A stretch of 64,000 nucleotides of DNA from Thraustochytrium sp. TN22. Taxonomy: Eukaryota > Sar > Bigyra > Thraustochytrida > Thraustochytriidae. The stretch is taken from assembly GCA_013306675.1 (NCBI GenBank), contig JABLUY010000090.1, positions 62,001 through 126,000 of the forward strand. The letters run 5' to 3'. The position numbers were made by a program, and so were the translations under genes. The notes under the pieces were generated by a model that was not told the origin of the DNA, searched no databases, and saw only the letters and a program-made list of their open reading frames with translations. Every line of letters begins with the position of its first letter. Position 1 is the stretch's first letter. Of this stretch, positions 21,333 through 32,400 are shown one piece after another.

Positions 21333-23189
21333 TCAGAATTCTTCGATCTCGTCGCGACCCTGCTTCTTGCGCGCCTTGTTGAGGCAACGCTTGACGTACT
21401 TTTGCAGCTTCTTGAGCGCCGGCGGGTCAAGCGCCTCAATGTCGAGCTCCACCTCATCGCCGTCCTCGCCGAGCGGCTGGCCAGACTCCTGGATGATCTT
21501 GATGACGCCCTGAATCATGTCACCCGGGAGCTTGTTGATATCCTGGCCGAGCTGGCGCATCTCCTGGTAGGAGAGGCGACGCACGTCGTTCGAGGAGCGA
21601 TCGCGCTTGGGCTTGGGCGCGTCCATGTGCACGGGCGCCGGCGCGGGCGGGCCAGAGATGGCATGGCTGGCGTTGAGCGAGGCGGCCGGCATCATGGACA
21701 TCTGGCCGTTGGCCTGAAAGTCGCGAAACTGCTTGAGCTGCTGCTCCATCTTCTGCACCTGCTCGCGCAGCTGCTGCACCTCGTCGCTGACAACCTCCTG
21801 CTGCGTGGACGAGCGGCGCGAGGCGCCGCCGAAGCTCTTCTGGCGCTTGGGCGCCGCGTGCACGGCAGCCGTGATGTCACCATCGTCGCTCTCGTCGTCG
21901 TTGGCACCGTCGTCCTCGTCGTCCGACGAGAAGAGGTCGCTCATGGTCCTCCGCGACGGCCCGGCGCCCCCGCCGGAGCCGGCCGCGGAGTCCTCGCTCT
22001 TGGACCGCTTGAGGCCGGAGCGGCCGCCGGCGCTGCTGCCGCCGACGCTGCCCGGGCCGCTGGCGCCTCCCACGGCGCTGTTCTTGCGCTTGCGGCCCTT
22101 GGACCGCGCGAGCTTCTTCATCTGCGACTCGAACATGTTGAGCAGCCGCTTGGCGCTCTGATGCACGCCGTTGGCGGGCGGGTTGAAGGTCATCGAGTTC
22201 GTGAAGGTCAGCCGCACGTGTCGCGCCGCTTCCAAGTGCGAGCTGTACTCGCGCGAGTCCAAGTTCTTCATGACGGTGCCGAGGTCCATGGGCTCCTTGA
22301 TGATGTCGTGGTACGTGTGCAGGCCGAGCGCCTCGGCGTCCACGGGCGCATGGAACCAGCCCTCCTTGTCGCTGCGCATCAGGTCGCGGATGAAGCCCTT
22401 GACCTTGATGAGCTTGTTCTGCTCCTCGTCGTCCGTGTTTTCGACCAGGTGCGAGGGCGCCCGCCGCATGCGCGGCGGGTTCTTGGCCGCCAGGCTCACG
22501 GCGTCCGGGCCCAGCACGTCCAGCGAGTTGCGGGACGCCTTGCGTTGCACGGCCGGCTTGCGCGGCGGCGCCGAGGCCGCAGGCTTGGCGGCGGCAGCGG
22601 CAGCGGTGCTGCCGCGGCGCGCCGCCGGCGCGCGCCGGATCTCGGGCGTCTGCTCGTACTTGTACTCGCGGTACACGTTGAGGGCGCCCGTCGCCAAGAC
22701 GAGCGTCCCCTCCAGGCTGTAGTTGCCGTACTGGTTTGTGCCGGCGCCCACCACCTTGACCGTGCCCGCCGGGAGCGCCTCGTCGCGCGTGAACTCAAAG
22801 TGCACTTGCTTCTCCTGCACCTTCTTGCGCTTCTGGTTCAGCATCATGAAGAAGAACCCCGAGTAGATGCCGTTGCGCACCAGGTCCGCGTCCTCGCCAC
22901 TAGGCAGCGCGGCGGCCACGTCATTCGAGTCCTGGTTCTCGTGCACGCGGTCGCGCGTGTAGCAAAAGTCGCTCACGATGCCACCGTTGAACGCGTTGTC
23001 GTCCATGCCCCACTGACCCTCCCACGTCACCGTGTCCCCGGACCGCTTCAGCACGCCGCGCAGCGCTGGCCGCAGAATCGCCGGCTTGGGCGGCGTCGAC
23101 GCCGACAGCGTGTCTGCCGCCGCCGTCACCGCGCCGCCGCCCTCGCCCGGCCCGGACACGGGCTCCACGGTCGCGCCGCCTTCCGCCAT
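21333..23189 (-). CDS. BET-family bromodomain protein (bromodomain + NET)
   Basis: This is an acetyl-histone reader acting on chromatin, of 618 residues. A single bromodomain lies near residues 255-355. WFHAPVDAEALGLHTYHDII carries the ZA loop and EPMDLGTVMKNL follows. The acetyl-lysine-contacting Asn is in TFNPP near 338. The C-terminal NET domain is near 540-600 (MRQLGQDINKLPGDMIQGVI, then VELDIEALDPPALKKLQKYV). One bromodomain plus NET is the plant GTE layout; animal and fungal BETs have two bromodomains. Residues about 45-190 form an unfamiliar beta-rich region (GTNQYGNYSLEGTLVLATG) found before the bromodomain. A Ser/Asp-rich linker follows the bromodomain. The ATG at 23189 is the first true start; the frame upstream begins with GTG only. 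Confidence 0.93.
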   Translation of the reverse strand: MAEGGATVEPVSGPGEGGGAVTAAADTLSASTPPKPAILRPALRGVLKRSGDTVTWEGQWGMDDNAFNGGIVSDFCYTRDRVHENQDSNDVAAALPSGEDADLVRNGIYSGFFFMMLNQKRKKVQEKQVHFEFTRDEALPAGTVKVVGAGTNQYGNYSLEGTLVLATGALNVYREYKYEQTPEIRRAPAARRGSTAAAAAAKPAASAPPRKPAVQRKASRNSLDVLGPDAVSLAAKNPPRMRRAPSHLVENTDDEEQNKLIKVKGFIRDLMRSDKEGWFHAPVDAEALGLHTYHDIIKEPMDLGTVMKNLDSREYSSHLEAARHVRLTFTNSMTFNPPANGVHQSAKRLLNMFESQMKKLARSKGRKRKNSAVGGASGPGSVGGSSAGGRSGLKRSKSEDSAAGSGGGAGPSRRTMSDLFSSDDEDDGANDDESDDGDITAAVHAAPKRQKSFGGASRRSSTQQEVVSDEVQQLREQVQKMEQQLKQFRDFQANGQMSMMPAASLNASHAISGPPAPAPVHMDAPKPKRDRSSNDVRRLSYQEMRQLGQDINKLPGDMIQGVIKIIQESGQPLGEDGDEVELDIEALDPPALKKLQKYVKRCLNKARKKQGRDEIEEF

Positions 23190-24850
23190 TTTCCCCCGCT
23201 CCGCGCGCACGGGCTGCGGCCCGAAGCCGGCCCCGCCCACCGCCCCGCTCTGGGCGACCACCTCGCGCGCCGTACCCTAGTACCGCTCCTCGCCGGCGGG
23301 TCCCGCCGCCCTGACTCGCCCTGGCCCGTAGGCGGGGCGCCCCTTCGCGCCGGCCAGCCTGCCTGCGCGCGCGGCCTGCCCTGGCGCGCGCGCGCGCGCG
23401 CGCGCTGGCGAGAGCTTCGCCGCCCGCGCGCCGCCGCGAGGCGGAGACCTCGCCGGCTCGTCGCCGGCGCCCGAGTCGGCCCGCCGCGCCGCCCCGCCCT
23501 GCCTGCCTGCCTGCGCGCGCTCGCCGCCGCGGCCTCCGCCGGCGCGCCTCTGCGGCTCGGCCGCTCCGCCGCGCGCTGCGGCCGCTGCTGCCTCGCCGCC
23601 GCGGCCTCGCTCCGCGCGCGCAAGAGCGCTCGCGGCGCCGCGCGGCGGTGGTTGGCCTCGCCTGGTCCTCGGCCTGCCTTGGCTCGCCTCGCCGGCCGGC
23701 CGGGTTGCGCACGCCGCGGCTGGCCTAGTGCCGGCGCGCGGCGCTAGTCGGCTATGCGCGGCGCGCGAGTCGGCTATGCGCGGAACTCCACTTGCCGCGG
23801 CGCTCTCTGCGGCGGCGCCTCGGCCCGCCTTCACAAACGGCGGAACACACACGAGCGGGCGGGCAGTTTCGGGTCTGCTGCGGCTTCTTTTCCGCCCGGG
23901 AAAAAAAGCCCTCTGGGGCGGCGCGCGGCTGTTTCGCCGCCTCTCGCGCCCCCGCCGCCTCTGGCCGCCGCGCCGCCGCGCGCGCCCGGGCGGCCCGAGC
24001 AGGGAGCCCCGCAGCCGCCCGCAGCCCGGGGGGCGGGCGCGGCGGAAGCCGCGCGCAGGGGGCAGTGGCGGGCGGCGGGGAAGGAGGGCGCCAGGAGGGG
24101 ACAGCGAGCAGAAGGAACACTGCACGGCGGAAGCGGGGCCAGGGGGCAGTGGAGGGCGCCCGCCGATGGGTGGCGGAGCGGCAACGGTACGGGGGCAGCG
24201 CGGGCGCGGCGCGGGGCGCGCGTTGCGCCGGCACTGGCCGCCGCGCGCCTCCCGGGGAAACCAGCCCGGCGCCGGCCGATGCGGGAAAAGCAGGGCGCAT
24301 GTTCGGCCCGAAATGGGCGCGGCGCAGTGGGCGGTTCCCCCGAGGGGGCGTCCCGGCGCTTTCGCGAAGACGGCGACGCGCCGCGCGCCCCCCGAGGCTG
24401 CCCCTCGCGCGCCAGCCATTGGCAAGTCCCGGATACTGGCCGCGGCGCTGGGACTAACCACCACCGCCGCCCGCGCGACGGTTACCCGCGCGCCGCGTTG
24501 CGCAGGCCGCGGCGCGGGCTCGCCGCGCGGGGGGCACGGACCGACTTCCGCCCGCCGGGAGATCCTCCCTCGCCCCAGCCGTAGCGCGCCCGGAGACGCC
24601 GGGAGAACGAGCAAGACGCGCGAAACGCGCGGGAGGACCCCACGGGGGCGGCGCCGGGAATTGCGCGCAGGAGCGCAGCGCGCGGGCGGGACCCAGCAGC
24701 GGCCGGGTCCCGGAGGACGGGACAGAGGAGGGCGGGACCGAGCGGCGCGGGACCGGGTCCTGGCGAGACAGAGGCGAGCTCGCGCTGGAAATCGGGCGCG
24801 CAGAGGCGGAAAGCGGCGGCGCGCAGGGCGGGCCCCGCGGGCGCGGCAGC
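23190..24850. promoter_or_regulatory. Divergent promoter region, BET / enoyl-CoA isomerase
   Basis: About 1.65 kb of very GC-rich DNA includes a CG dinucleotide run near 23386-23404. Every frame is long and open, but all translations are Arg/Ala/Gly/Pro-rich without family resemblance. I see no gene. It should contain both divergent promoters, and the composition suggests a CpG-island-like region. Confidence 0.5.
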
Positions 24851-25734
24851 ATGGGCGTGCTGGAGAGCGCGGACGAGAATGGCGTGCGCACGCTGCGGTT
24901 CAACGTGCCGCAGAAGCTGAACGGCTGGAGCCCGGAGCTCATGAGCGCCATGCTGGAGGGCCTGGAGGCGGCCGGCCGCGACGAGGCCGTGCGCGCGTGC
25001 ATCCTGACGGGTGAGTGAGGGCGGCGAGCGCGGCCAGGCGCCAGCGGGCGGGGAGGCTTACGTTTGCTTGCGACGCGCGTGGGCCAGGCAGCGGGCCGTA
25101 CTACTGCGCCGGCGTGGACTTTGCAGGGTCCATCAAGCCCATGCACCCGCGGGCCCTGTACGAGATGATCCGCGAGCGGAACCAGGCGCTCTTTGACGCG
25201 TTTCTGGACTTTCCCAAGCCGCTCTTCGTGGCGGCCAACGGTCCGGCCATCGGCGCTGCCGTCACGTCCGCCTTCTTGGCCGACGCCATCATCGCCGCTG
25301 ACACCGCCACCTTCCTCACGCCTTTCAAGTCGCTCGGCCTCGTGCCCGAGGGCTGCAGCTCCTACACCTACCCCAAGGCCTTTGGCGACGAGGTCGCCAA
25401 GCAGTTGCTGGAGGGCCGCAAGCTGTCCGCTGCCGAGGCCCAGGACCTGGGCTACTGCGAGTACGCCGTGCCCAAGGACGAGGTCCAGGCCAAGGCGCAG
25501 GAGGTCGCCGAGGCCTGGCTCGCCTCCGGTCGCGGCCGCGTCATCTTTGAAGACGGCTCCCGCGACAAGCTCAAGGAGGTCAACGCCCAGGAGTCCGCTG
25601 CGCTCGCCGCCGCCATCCTCGACTACCCCTTCCTCAACCACATGGTCAACTTCTCCTTCGCAAAGGAGAAGTATGCCCCTTTTCTCATCTTTTACCTTGC
25701 GCGCGCCACGCGCCCGCTCTGGAGCCGCCTCTGA
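24851..25734 (+). CDS. Peroxisomal delta3,delta2-enoyl-CoA isomerase (crotonase fold)
   Basis: This enzyme moves cis-3 or trans-3 double bonds to trans-2 so that unsaturated fatty acids can enter beta-oxidation. Exon 1 (24851-25010) and exon 2 (25088-25734) flank a 77-bp GTGAGT...CCAG intron in phase 1; the product is 268 residues. The splice restores LTG-SGPYYCAGVDF, the first oxyanion-hole loop. FVAANGPAIGAAVTSAFLAD is the second. LVPEGCSSYTYP places the catalytic Glu at residue 141, exactly as in ECI2/PECI (PEGCSSYTFP). The C-terminus is Ser-Arg-Leu, a PTS1-type peroxisomal signal. The last 17 residues are unusual. An alternative GTATGC donor at 25671 could shorten them but still ends in the same frame and stop. 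Confidence 0.93.
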
Positions 25735-26446
25735 TGAGGAGAGATGTGAGTCAACAAGGGCCGTGGCCGTGGCTAGGGCTGTATGGCCGGCCTGTCAAGT
25801 CATGACGGCGATTGGTGCTTGTAGCGTAGGTAGAACTGTGCAAGCGTGTATCACAACTTCTAAAATCACTCATCAAAAACTTGCAGGACGACCGCTTCGA
25901 AGCCAGCGATCAACGGGCGCCCCTCCGCACCAACGCTGGAGGCTGGTCCGAGGACACCGTCGACCTCAAGTTCGACGTCAACACATACGGGTGTCCCACC
26001 TTTGTGCCCTACACCTATAGCTTCAAGCCCGGCCTGGAGATCTGGGACAACGATGTCAAGCTCAAGGACGTCGACGCCGACTTTGTCGTGCTCGAGGCCA
26101 ACGCTGGCCGCATTACTGCAGCGGTCACGGCTGCCCTGTGCGGACGGTCATCTTTTTGGCCGCGGACGTATTTTATTCGCTCGCCGTGGTTGACCTCGCG
26201 GCGCGGCTACGCGGGCAGCAGACTCCGCGCGCGCGCGCGCGAGGCGGCGGCGCGGCGCGGCGGCAGCCGGTGGCAGGCGCGCGGGAGCAGGCGCGCGAAG
26301 CCGCTCGCGGCGGCGCAGGCTCGCCGGCGGCGACCCGCGCACGAAAGGCGGCGGCGAGGCATCCCGTTGGCGCGGCGCGCGGCGCGAGCCCGGTCCACGG
26401 CCCGCGCGCGAGCGCCTGGCCGCGCGGGCGCGCCAGCGCGGCCACC
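25735..26446 (+). other. Interval with an orphan coding-quality exon before the SET gene
   Basis: A consensus intron-like segment (GTGAGT at 25746, branch-like CTAAAAT, TTGCAG ending at 25886) is followed by about 240 bp with strong coding bias in one frame. It begins DDRFEASDQRAPLR, with later pieces KFDVNTYGCPTFVPYTYSF and GLEIWDNDVKLKDVDADFV. I cannot assign it to a family. In phase 0 it would join a four-codon exon, ATG AGG AGA GAT (25734-25745), overlapping the isomerase stop. No stop follows before the SET gene, so the 3' end is unresolved. It may be a small separate gene, an upstream exon of the SET gene, or a fragment. From about 26140 the DNA looks like the SET promoter and leader. 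Confidence 0.4.
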
Positions 26447-29400
26447 ATGCGCAAGTCCTCGCGCGGCGCCAAGCCCTCGAGCAAGCTGCTCGAGAGCAAG
26501 GGCTTCGAGGTGGAGGGATACACGCCAACCGCAGTCCCGGACTTGCTCAAGGCTCGCGCGCGCGGCGACGACGAGGTCGTCATCGCCGCTGGCGCCAGCG
26601 CTGGCGCGGTGGCCGGCAGCGACGCCGCGGAGGCGCCGTCGCCAGGGGCGCAGCTGGCCACGCTCAGCCCTGTGGCGGGCTTGCCGCCGGCCGTTGCGGA
26701 GGAGCCGCGCGCCGCGCTGGCGCCTGTTGCTGTGGCGCCGCCGCCCATGCCCAAGCCGCGTGCCGACGCCTTGGCGGCGGCCGCTGCCGCGGTCGTGCCG
26801 CCCGTGCTTAGCGCCGGTCCGCCGAGCGTCGTTGCCGCCAGCGCGGACACCAGCGCCCGCGCCAGCCGCGCCCCGACCGGCACCGCCACAGCCAGTCTGG
26901 CCGACCTGGTGGGCGCTGGCCGCCAGAGTTCCAAGAGCAACAAGCGCGTGCCCAAGACCATCCTGGAGGACCCGCTCGCCAAGCGCTGTCGTCTGCTGGA
27001 GATCCAGCGCAACTTCTTCAAGCGCCTGCTCGACCGCACGCGCAAGCTTGACCGCTACGGCTTCATCCTCGGCAAGCAGCTCGGCGGCTCCGACACGCCG
27101 CGCGGCATGACCACCCTCTCGCAGATCATCGAGCGCGCCGACAAGGGCACCTACTTCCCGCGCCATGTCATTACCGACCAGGACTGGGCCAACTCGCGCA
27201 AGGTCGTCGAGATGCTGCGCACGCGCAACACCTACGAGGACGAGAAGCTGCTCGAGCGCTCCGAATTCCTAGACATCGACTGGGACCGCGCAGAGAAGGA
27301 CTTGCGCGCCATCTGGACCTACGTCTACTCGCACGAGCCCGTCAACGATGACCCGCGCTCCTTTCACGCCACCGCCAAGCGCCTGGAAGAGTTCGTAAGC
27401 GAGCACTTTGCCACCACGCGCGCCAAGAACAAGGAGGACCTCAACAAGGTGCTCGACGAGGAGAAGCTCGAGCGTCTCGCCTTTGAAAACCGCGAGCCCG
27501 CAATGTCGTCCTGGCGCAAGAAGCCCCAGGAGCGGCGCCAGTATACACAGATCGATTACTATCGCATCGTCGACGGCATCACCGACGAGGAGCGCGCACA
27601 GCTCGCCTCGCTCCTCGACGCCGGCGACTCCGAGAACCGCTGGCTTCTCCCCGAGGACCTTGACGCGGACGGCGCTGGCGCCCCGCGTCCCGGGAACAAC
27701 AAGAAGAAGCGTCGCCGTGCTGCCGCCTCCGCGACCGCAGCTGCCGCCCCGCCCCCCGCCGCGCTTGCCGGCAACCTGCCCTTTGTCAGCTGGCGCCTCA
27801 AGGAGCTCGGCAAAGATCTCAACGAGGTCGACAGCTGGGGCATCGACCCTTTCACGCGCCGCAACATCACCATCGCCCTGGAGTCTATCGAGAAGCCGGA
27901 CCTGCGCATGACACAACCTCAGATGAACTGGTTCATCGAGGGCATCCTGCTCCGTGAGCTCAATCGTCAAGGCCCTGATCGCGGCTGGGATCTCACCTAC
28001 GCTCTCCATGCCCTGCGCAAACGAGCGCATCCTGAAGGCTCTGCGGACGCCGCTGACGATCTCAAGGAGGAGAACAACAACTCTGTGGATGACACACTGG
28101 CCGACGACAAGTCCAAAGGCGGCAAGCCTGAGGCCGGCAAGAAGTCCGAGGGTGGAACGCCAATGGACACGACCGAGGACACCGCTGATGCGATCAAGGG
28201 CGCGATTGTGGAGGATGCCAAGGAAGCCCCCAAATTGGAGGACGAAGAGGTGAAATCGGAGGTCAAGATGGACACCGGCAACCTCGAGGCCACCGAGACC
28301 AAGCACGATGCTGAAAAGATGGCAGACGCCGACAAGGCATCTGAGACCAAGGCTGGAGCCGAGGCAACGGACCCCCCGGCCGAGGAGAGGAAAGCCAAGG
28401 ACACTGACGGTGAGTCTGAGTCTCAAAAGGCTGACCAGAGTGTGGGTGCTCAGGCCGATATGAAGGCCGAGGATCAAACCGATGCCAAGACTGATGCTCA
28501 AGCCGATGCCAAGACGGATGCCAAGACGGATGCCAAGGCAGATATCGAGCCAAATGTCGAGGCCAAGGGTGAGGCCAACGGCAAGGTACACGACGAGGCC
28601 GACGACGAGGCCAACAAGATGGAGCATAACGCCACGCCGGACGCCAGCAGCATGGCTGAGCCTGCCACCAAGGACAAGGCTGAGCCTTCCACCAAGGACA
28701 AGGCCGAGTCTTCCACCGAGGACAAGGCTGAGCCTACCACCAAAGACAAGGCTGAGACTCTCACCAAGGACAAGGCCGAGCCGTCCACCGAGGACAAGGC
28801 TGAGCATACCACCAAGGGCAAAGCTGAGCCTTCCACCGAGGACAAGGCTGAGCCTTCCACCAGTTCGTCCATGGAGGTCGACGGCTCAGCAGACGCTGTG
28901 GAGAAGACGACAGTCGAAGACGAGGCTCGGTCAGCGCGGTCGACGCGGTCCGGCAAGTCTAGGCCGGCCAAGTCCAAGAAAAAGGGAAGGGCGGCTACTT
29001 TGGCGAGGAATGCTGCCAAGGGCGTGTCGTCGACAGCCTCGACGACGACGAGCAACGGTGACGCGGACTCGATCGCTGAGGTGGTGGCCAAGATTGACCA
29101 GGTTGAGAAGAAGCGGAAGCGGTCAAATCTGGTCGAGCATGAGAACATCATCTGGTCTTCTCGGCGCACGCGGCGCAAGCCGGAGTTCTTCGAGGCCGTG
29201 CCCAAGGAGCCGGCTCCTGAGCAGGCGCAAGCACAGGCGCAGGAGCGGGCGGTATCGACGCCGGCCAAGAAGCGCGGTCGCGGGGCGGCAGCAGGGAGCG
29301 CCGCGGCGCGGTCGCAGCGCAAGGGCGGTCGGGGAGGCAGCCGGAAGCGTGGGTCAACTGCCCAGCAGCAGCAGGAGGACGAGGAGGACGACGACGAGGA

Positions 29401-32400
29401 CGACGAGGGTGACGAGGAGGAGCAGTTGGAGGACGAGAAGGTGGGGCGCAAGGTCTCGACCAGGGCGCCGGCGCGGGCTGCAAAGGGAAGCCGCACCGCC
29501 AAGGCGACGGCCGCGAGGTCCAGAGCTCGGGGCAGAGCCGCCAAGGGTAAGGGCAGGCGAGGTGGTGCCGCCGTGACGTCGGTAGCGGCCAACGGCAAGC
29601 GTAGGACGGGCAAGCGCAAGGCCGCCGCGGCGGGCACAGATGAGGATGATGAGGCCTTGCGACAGCGCATGGAAGAGGGCGAGCGCCTCGTAGGCAAGCG
29701 CATCAGCGTGTTCCGTCCGATCGAGTGCGCGTGGTTCTCGGGACGCATCAATGCGTTCGAGCCCTTCCCGGACGAGGACGGCAAGAACCACCTGGTGCTC
29801 TACGACGATGGGTCGTCGGACTGGGTGGACCTGCTCAAGGAGAGGTGCATCGTGGAGAACATGAGCACGACGACGTACGACCGCGCCGTGTCGGACGAGA
29901 TGGTCGTGGCGGCCGTGGACGTGATCCTGAGGTCGATTCAGAATTGGGGCGAGCACAACTTCTGCGTGCACCCCAAGGGCGTGGGCGTGGTGTGCCTGAA
30001 CGACGGCGGCATCGACAAGGGCGACATTCTCGGCACATACTTTGGCGAGCTGTACCCGCTGTGGCTGTGGGAGCAAAAGGAGGCGCGCGAGGACGCGTTG
30101 CGCAAGCAGACGCGCGCCGGCAAGGCGCAGCTGCCGGATTTTTGGAACATGCGCTTCGAGATCCCGAGCTCGGAGCCCAAGGGCTTCTCCATTTTGTATG
30201 TGGACTCGAAGCACTACGGAACGAGCATGAGTCGGCTCAGCCACAGTTGCCGACCCAACGCCTGCGTCATGATGGCCGTGGTCGACGGCAAGTACAGCAT
30301 CTGCATGCGCGCCTTACGCGACATCGAGCCCGGCGAGGAGGTCACCATTGACTACAACTGCGTCACCGACAGCATGGACGAGTTTCGCGCGGCCATCTGC
30401 CTCTGCGGCTCTGAGGGCTGCCGCGGCTCCTTCCTCTACATCACTGGCGCGCAGCAGTTCATGCAGGTTGTGGAGCGCCGCCACCGCCCAGTGCATCGTG
30501 CCGCAATGCTGTTCGAGGCTTCTCTCGAGGACGCCATGGCTGACGGCACCTTTGATGCCGAGGCCGCCGCCACGCCGCAGGACGACGAGCAGCTTGTGAC
30601 GCTCTCTTCGACGCGCACCAAGCCTGCCCGCCGCAAGCGCGCGCCGCCCAAACGCAAGAATGAGGTGCGCCTGCACGAGAGTGGCCTCGACATGGAGAGC
30701 GTCCAGCGCATGCAAAAGTACGGGCTCAAGCTCGAACTGCTCGACCGCCTACCGCTCTGGGCGCTGCGCTTCGTGGCGCACGCGCTGCGTTTCGTCGAGC
30801 AGGAGCAGGTCGAGCTGCCCTCGCGCCTCTTCCACGAGGAGATTGCGCGCCGTGAACGCGTCGCGAGCTCTGGCGTCAATGGCGTACAGGCCGTCACCAA
30901 GGTGACGACCTCTGCGCCGGCGGCAGTGGCTGCCTCGTCCTCGTCCACGACCTCTTCGACGACCGCCAACGGTAGCGGCGGGGGCGGCGGCAGTGGCAAG
31001 GGAGCCAGCGGCCAGAGTGGTAGCCAGGCCGGCGGTAAGCGAAATTCGCGCAAGCCCTCGGGGCGCCGCAGGGGCGCTAGCATGACGAGCAACTCCGCCG
31101 CCAGCACTGCAGGGGCTGGCGCTGGTGCAGGCGCTGCCGCTGGCGGCGACGGCGACGGCGCCACGGCGTCCGCCGAAGCGGCGCTGCCCAAGCTCGAGCT
31201 GGACCCCGAGTCTGCGCGAGAGCTATGGGAGTCCGCCCGGCGCGAGGCCAAGGGCATCGCGCGCCAGCGCGTCTGCAACCTCATCATCGCGCTCAGCAAG
31301 CTGCGGCACCGCATGGATACGCGCGTACGGCTGGGCTACGAGGGCGCCATGGAAGACGCGCGCCGCAAGATGCACGCGCTGCCGGCGCCCACGGCCACCC
31401 CGCCTGCCGGGGGGCAGGAGAGCCCGCTGCCAGGAGCGACGTCTGAGCCTGCTTCTTCGTCTTCCTCGTCTTCCTTCTCCACCACTTCGGCAGCAACCTC
31501 CAAGCGCGAGGGCTGGAACTTGATGTCACCCTCCAAGGGCGAAGAACGCATCTCACACCACAACCAAAAGGTTCGCGACCTGGTCAACGAGACAACGGGC
31601 AAGATTGTCGAACGCGTCTGGTGGGTCGGGGATCGTTGCGAGGCCCGCTGGTGCGGCGACGACGCTGCGGACTACCCTGGCTGGTACTCGGGCACCATCC
31701 TCCACGTGCACCCAAACCCACTCACAATCGCGTCGCCACGCGGCGCCCCGCCTGCCGCCGATGACAGGTTTCCGGCGTCGGCCGCTGCTGACACGGACAC
31801 GCCCATGGCGGAGGCCACCGAGGCGACTTCTACTGCCGCCACGAGCACCACGAGCAGCGCCGCCGCGGCCAGCAGTATAGAGGCTGCGGCGAGCAAGGTC
31901 TTTCGCGACGCGATCCGCTCGGGGCCCAGCGTGCACATTCTGTACGATGACGGCAGCGTGATCAATCGCATCCCGATGCAGTCGAACGTGTTGCGGCGTC
32001 CCAAGCCGCCCGCGGACGACTTCCCCGCCCCGCACGTGGCGCTCTCGACCAAGACGCACCAGAGCCCGTTCCGGCCGCTGGCTGCCAAGGAGGTGGCGGA
32101 CGCGCTGTGGAATGACCGCGCCAACAGCGTGCTGCAGCGCGTGGTGCGACTCCTGGAGCGGCGGTGCGTCTTCCACGTGAACGTGTGGCAGGTGGCGAGC
32201 GACCCGCGCATGAAGTCGCGGTACTGGTGGAACCTCAAGACGCGTGCGATTCACAAGGGCAAGCCGACGGCGCATGACCGCGCTGAGAAGATGCACTTCG
32301 TGCCCAAGGCCATGCACGAGATCCGCGAGCTGACCAAGTACTGCGTGGAGACCGTAACGGAGGCGCAGGAGGGCCTGTGCCGGCTGCGCGACCTGGTGCT

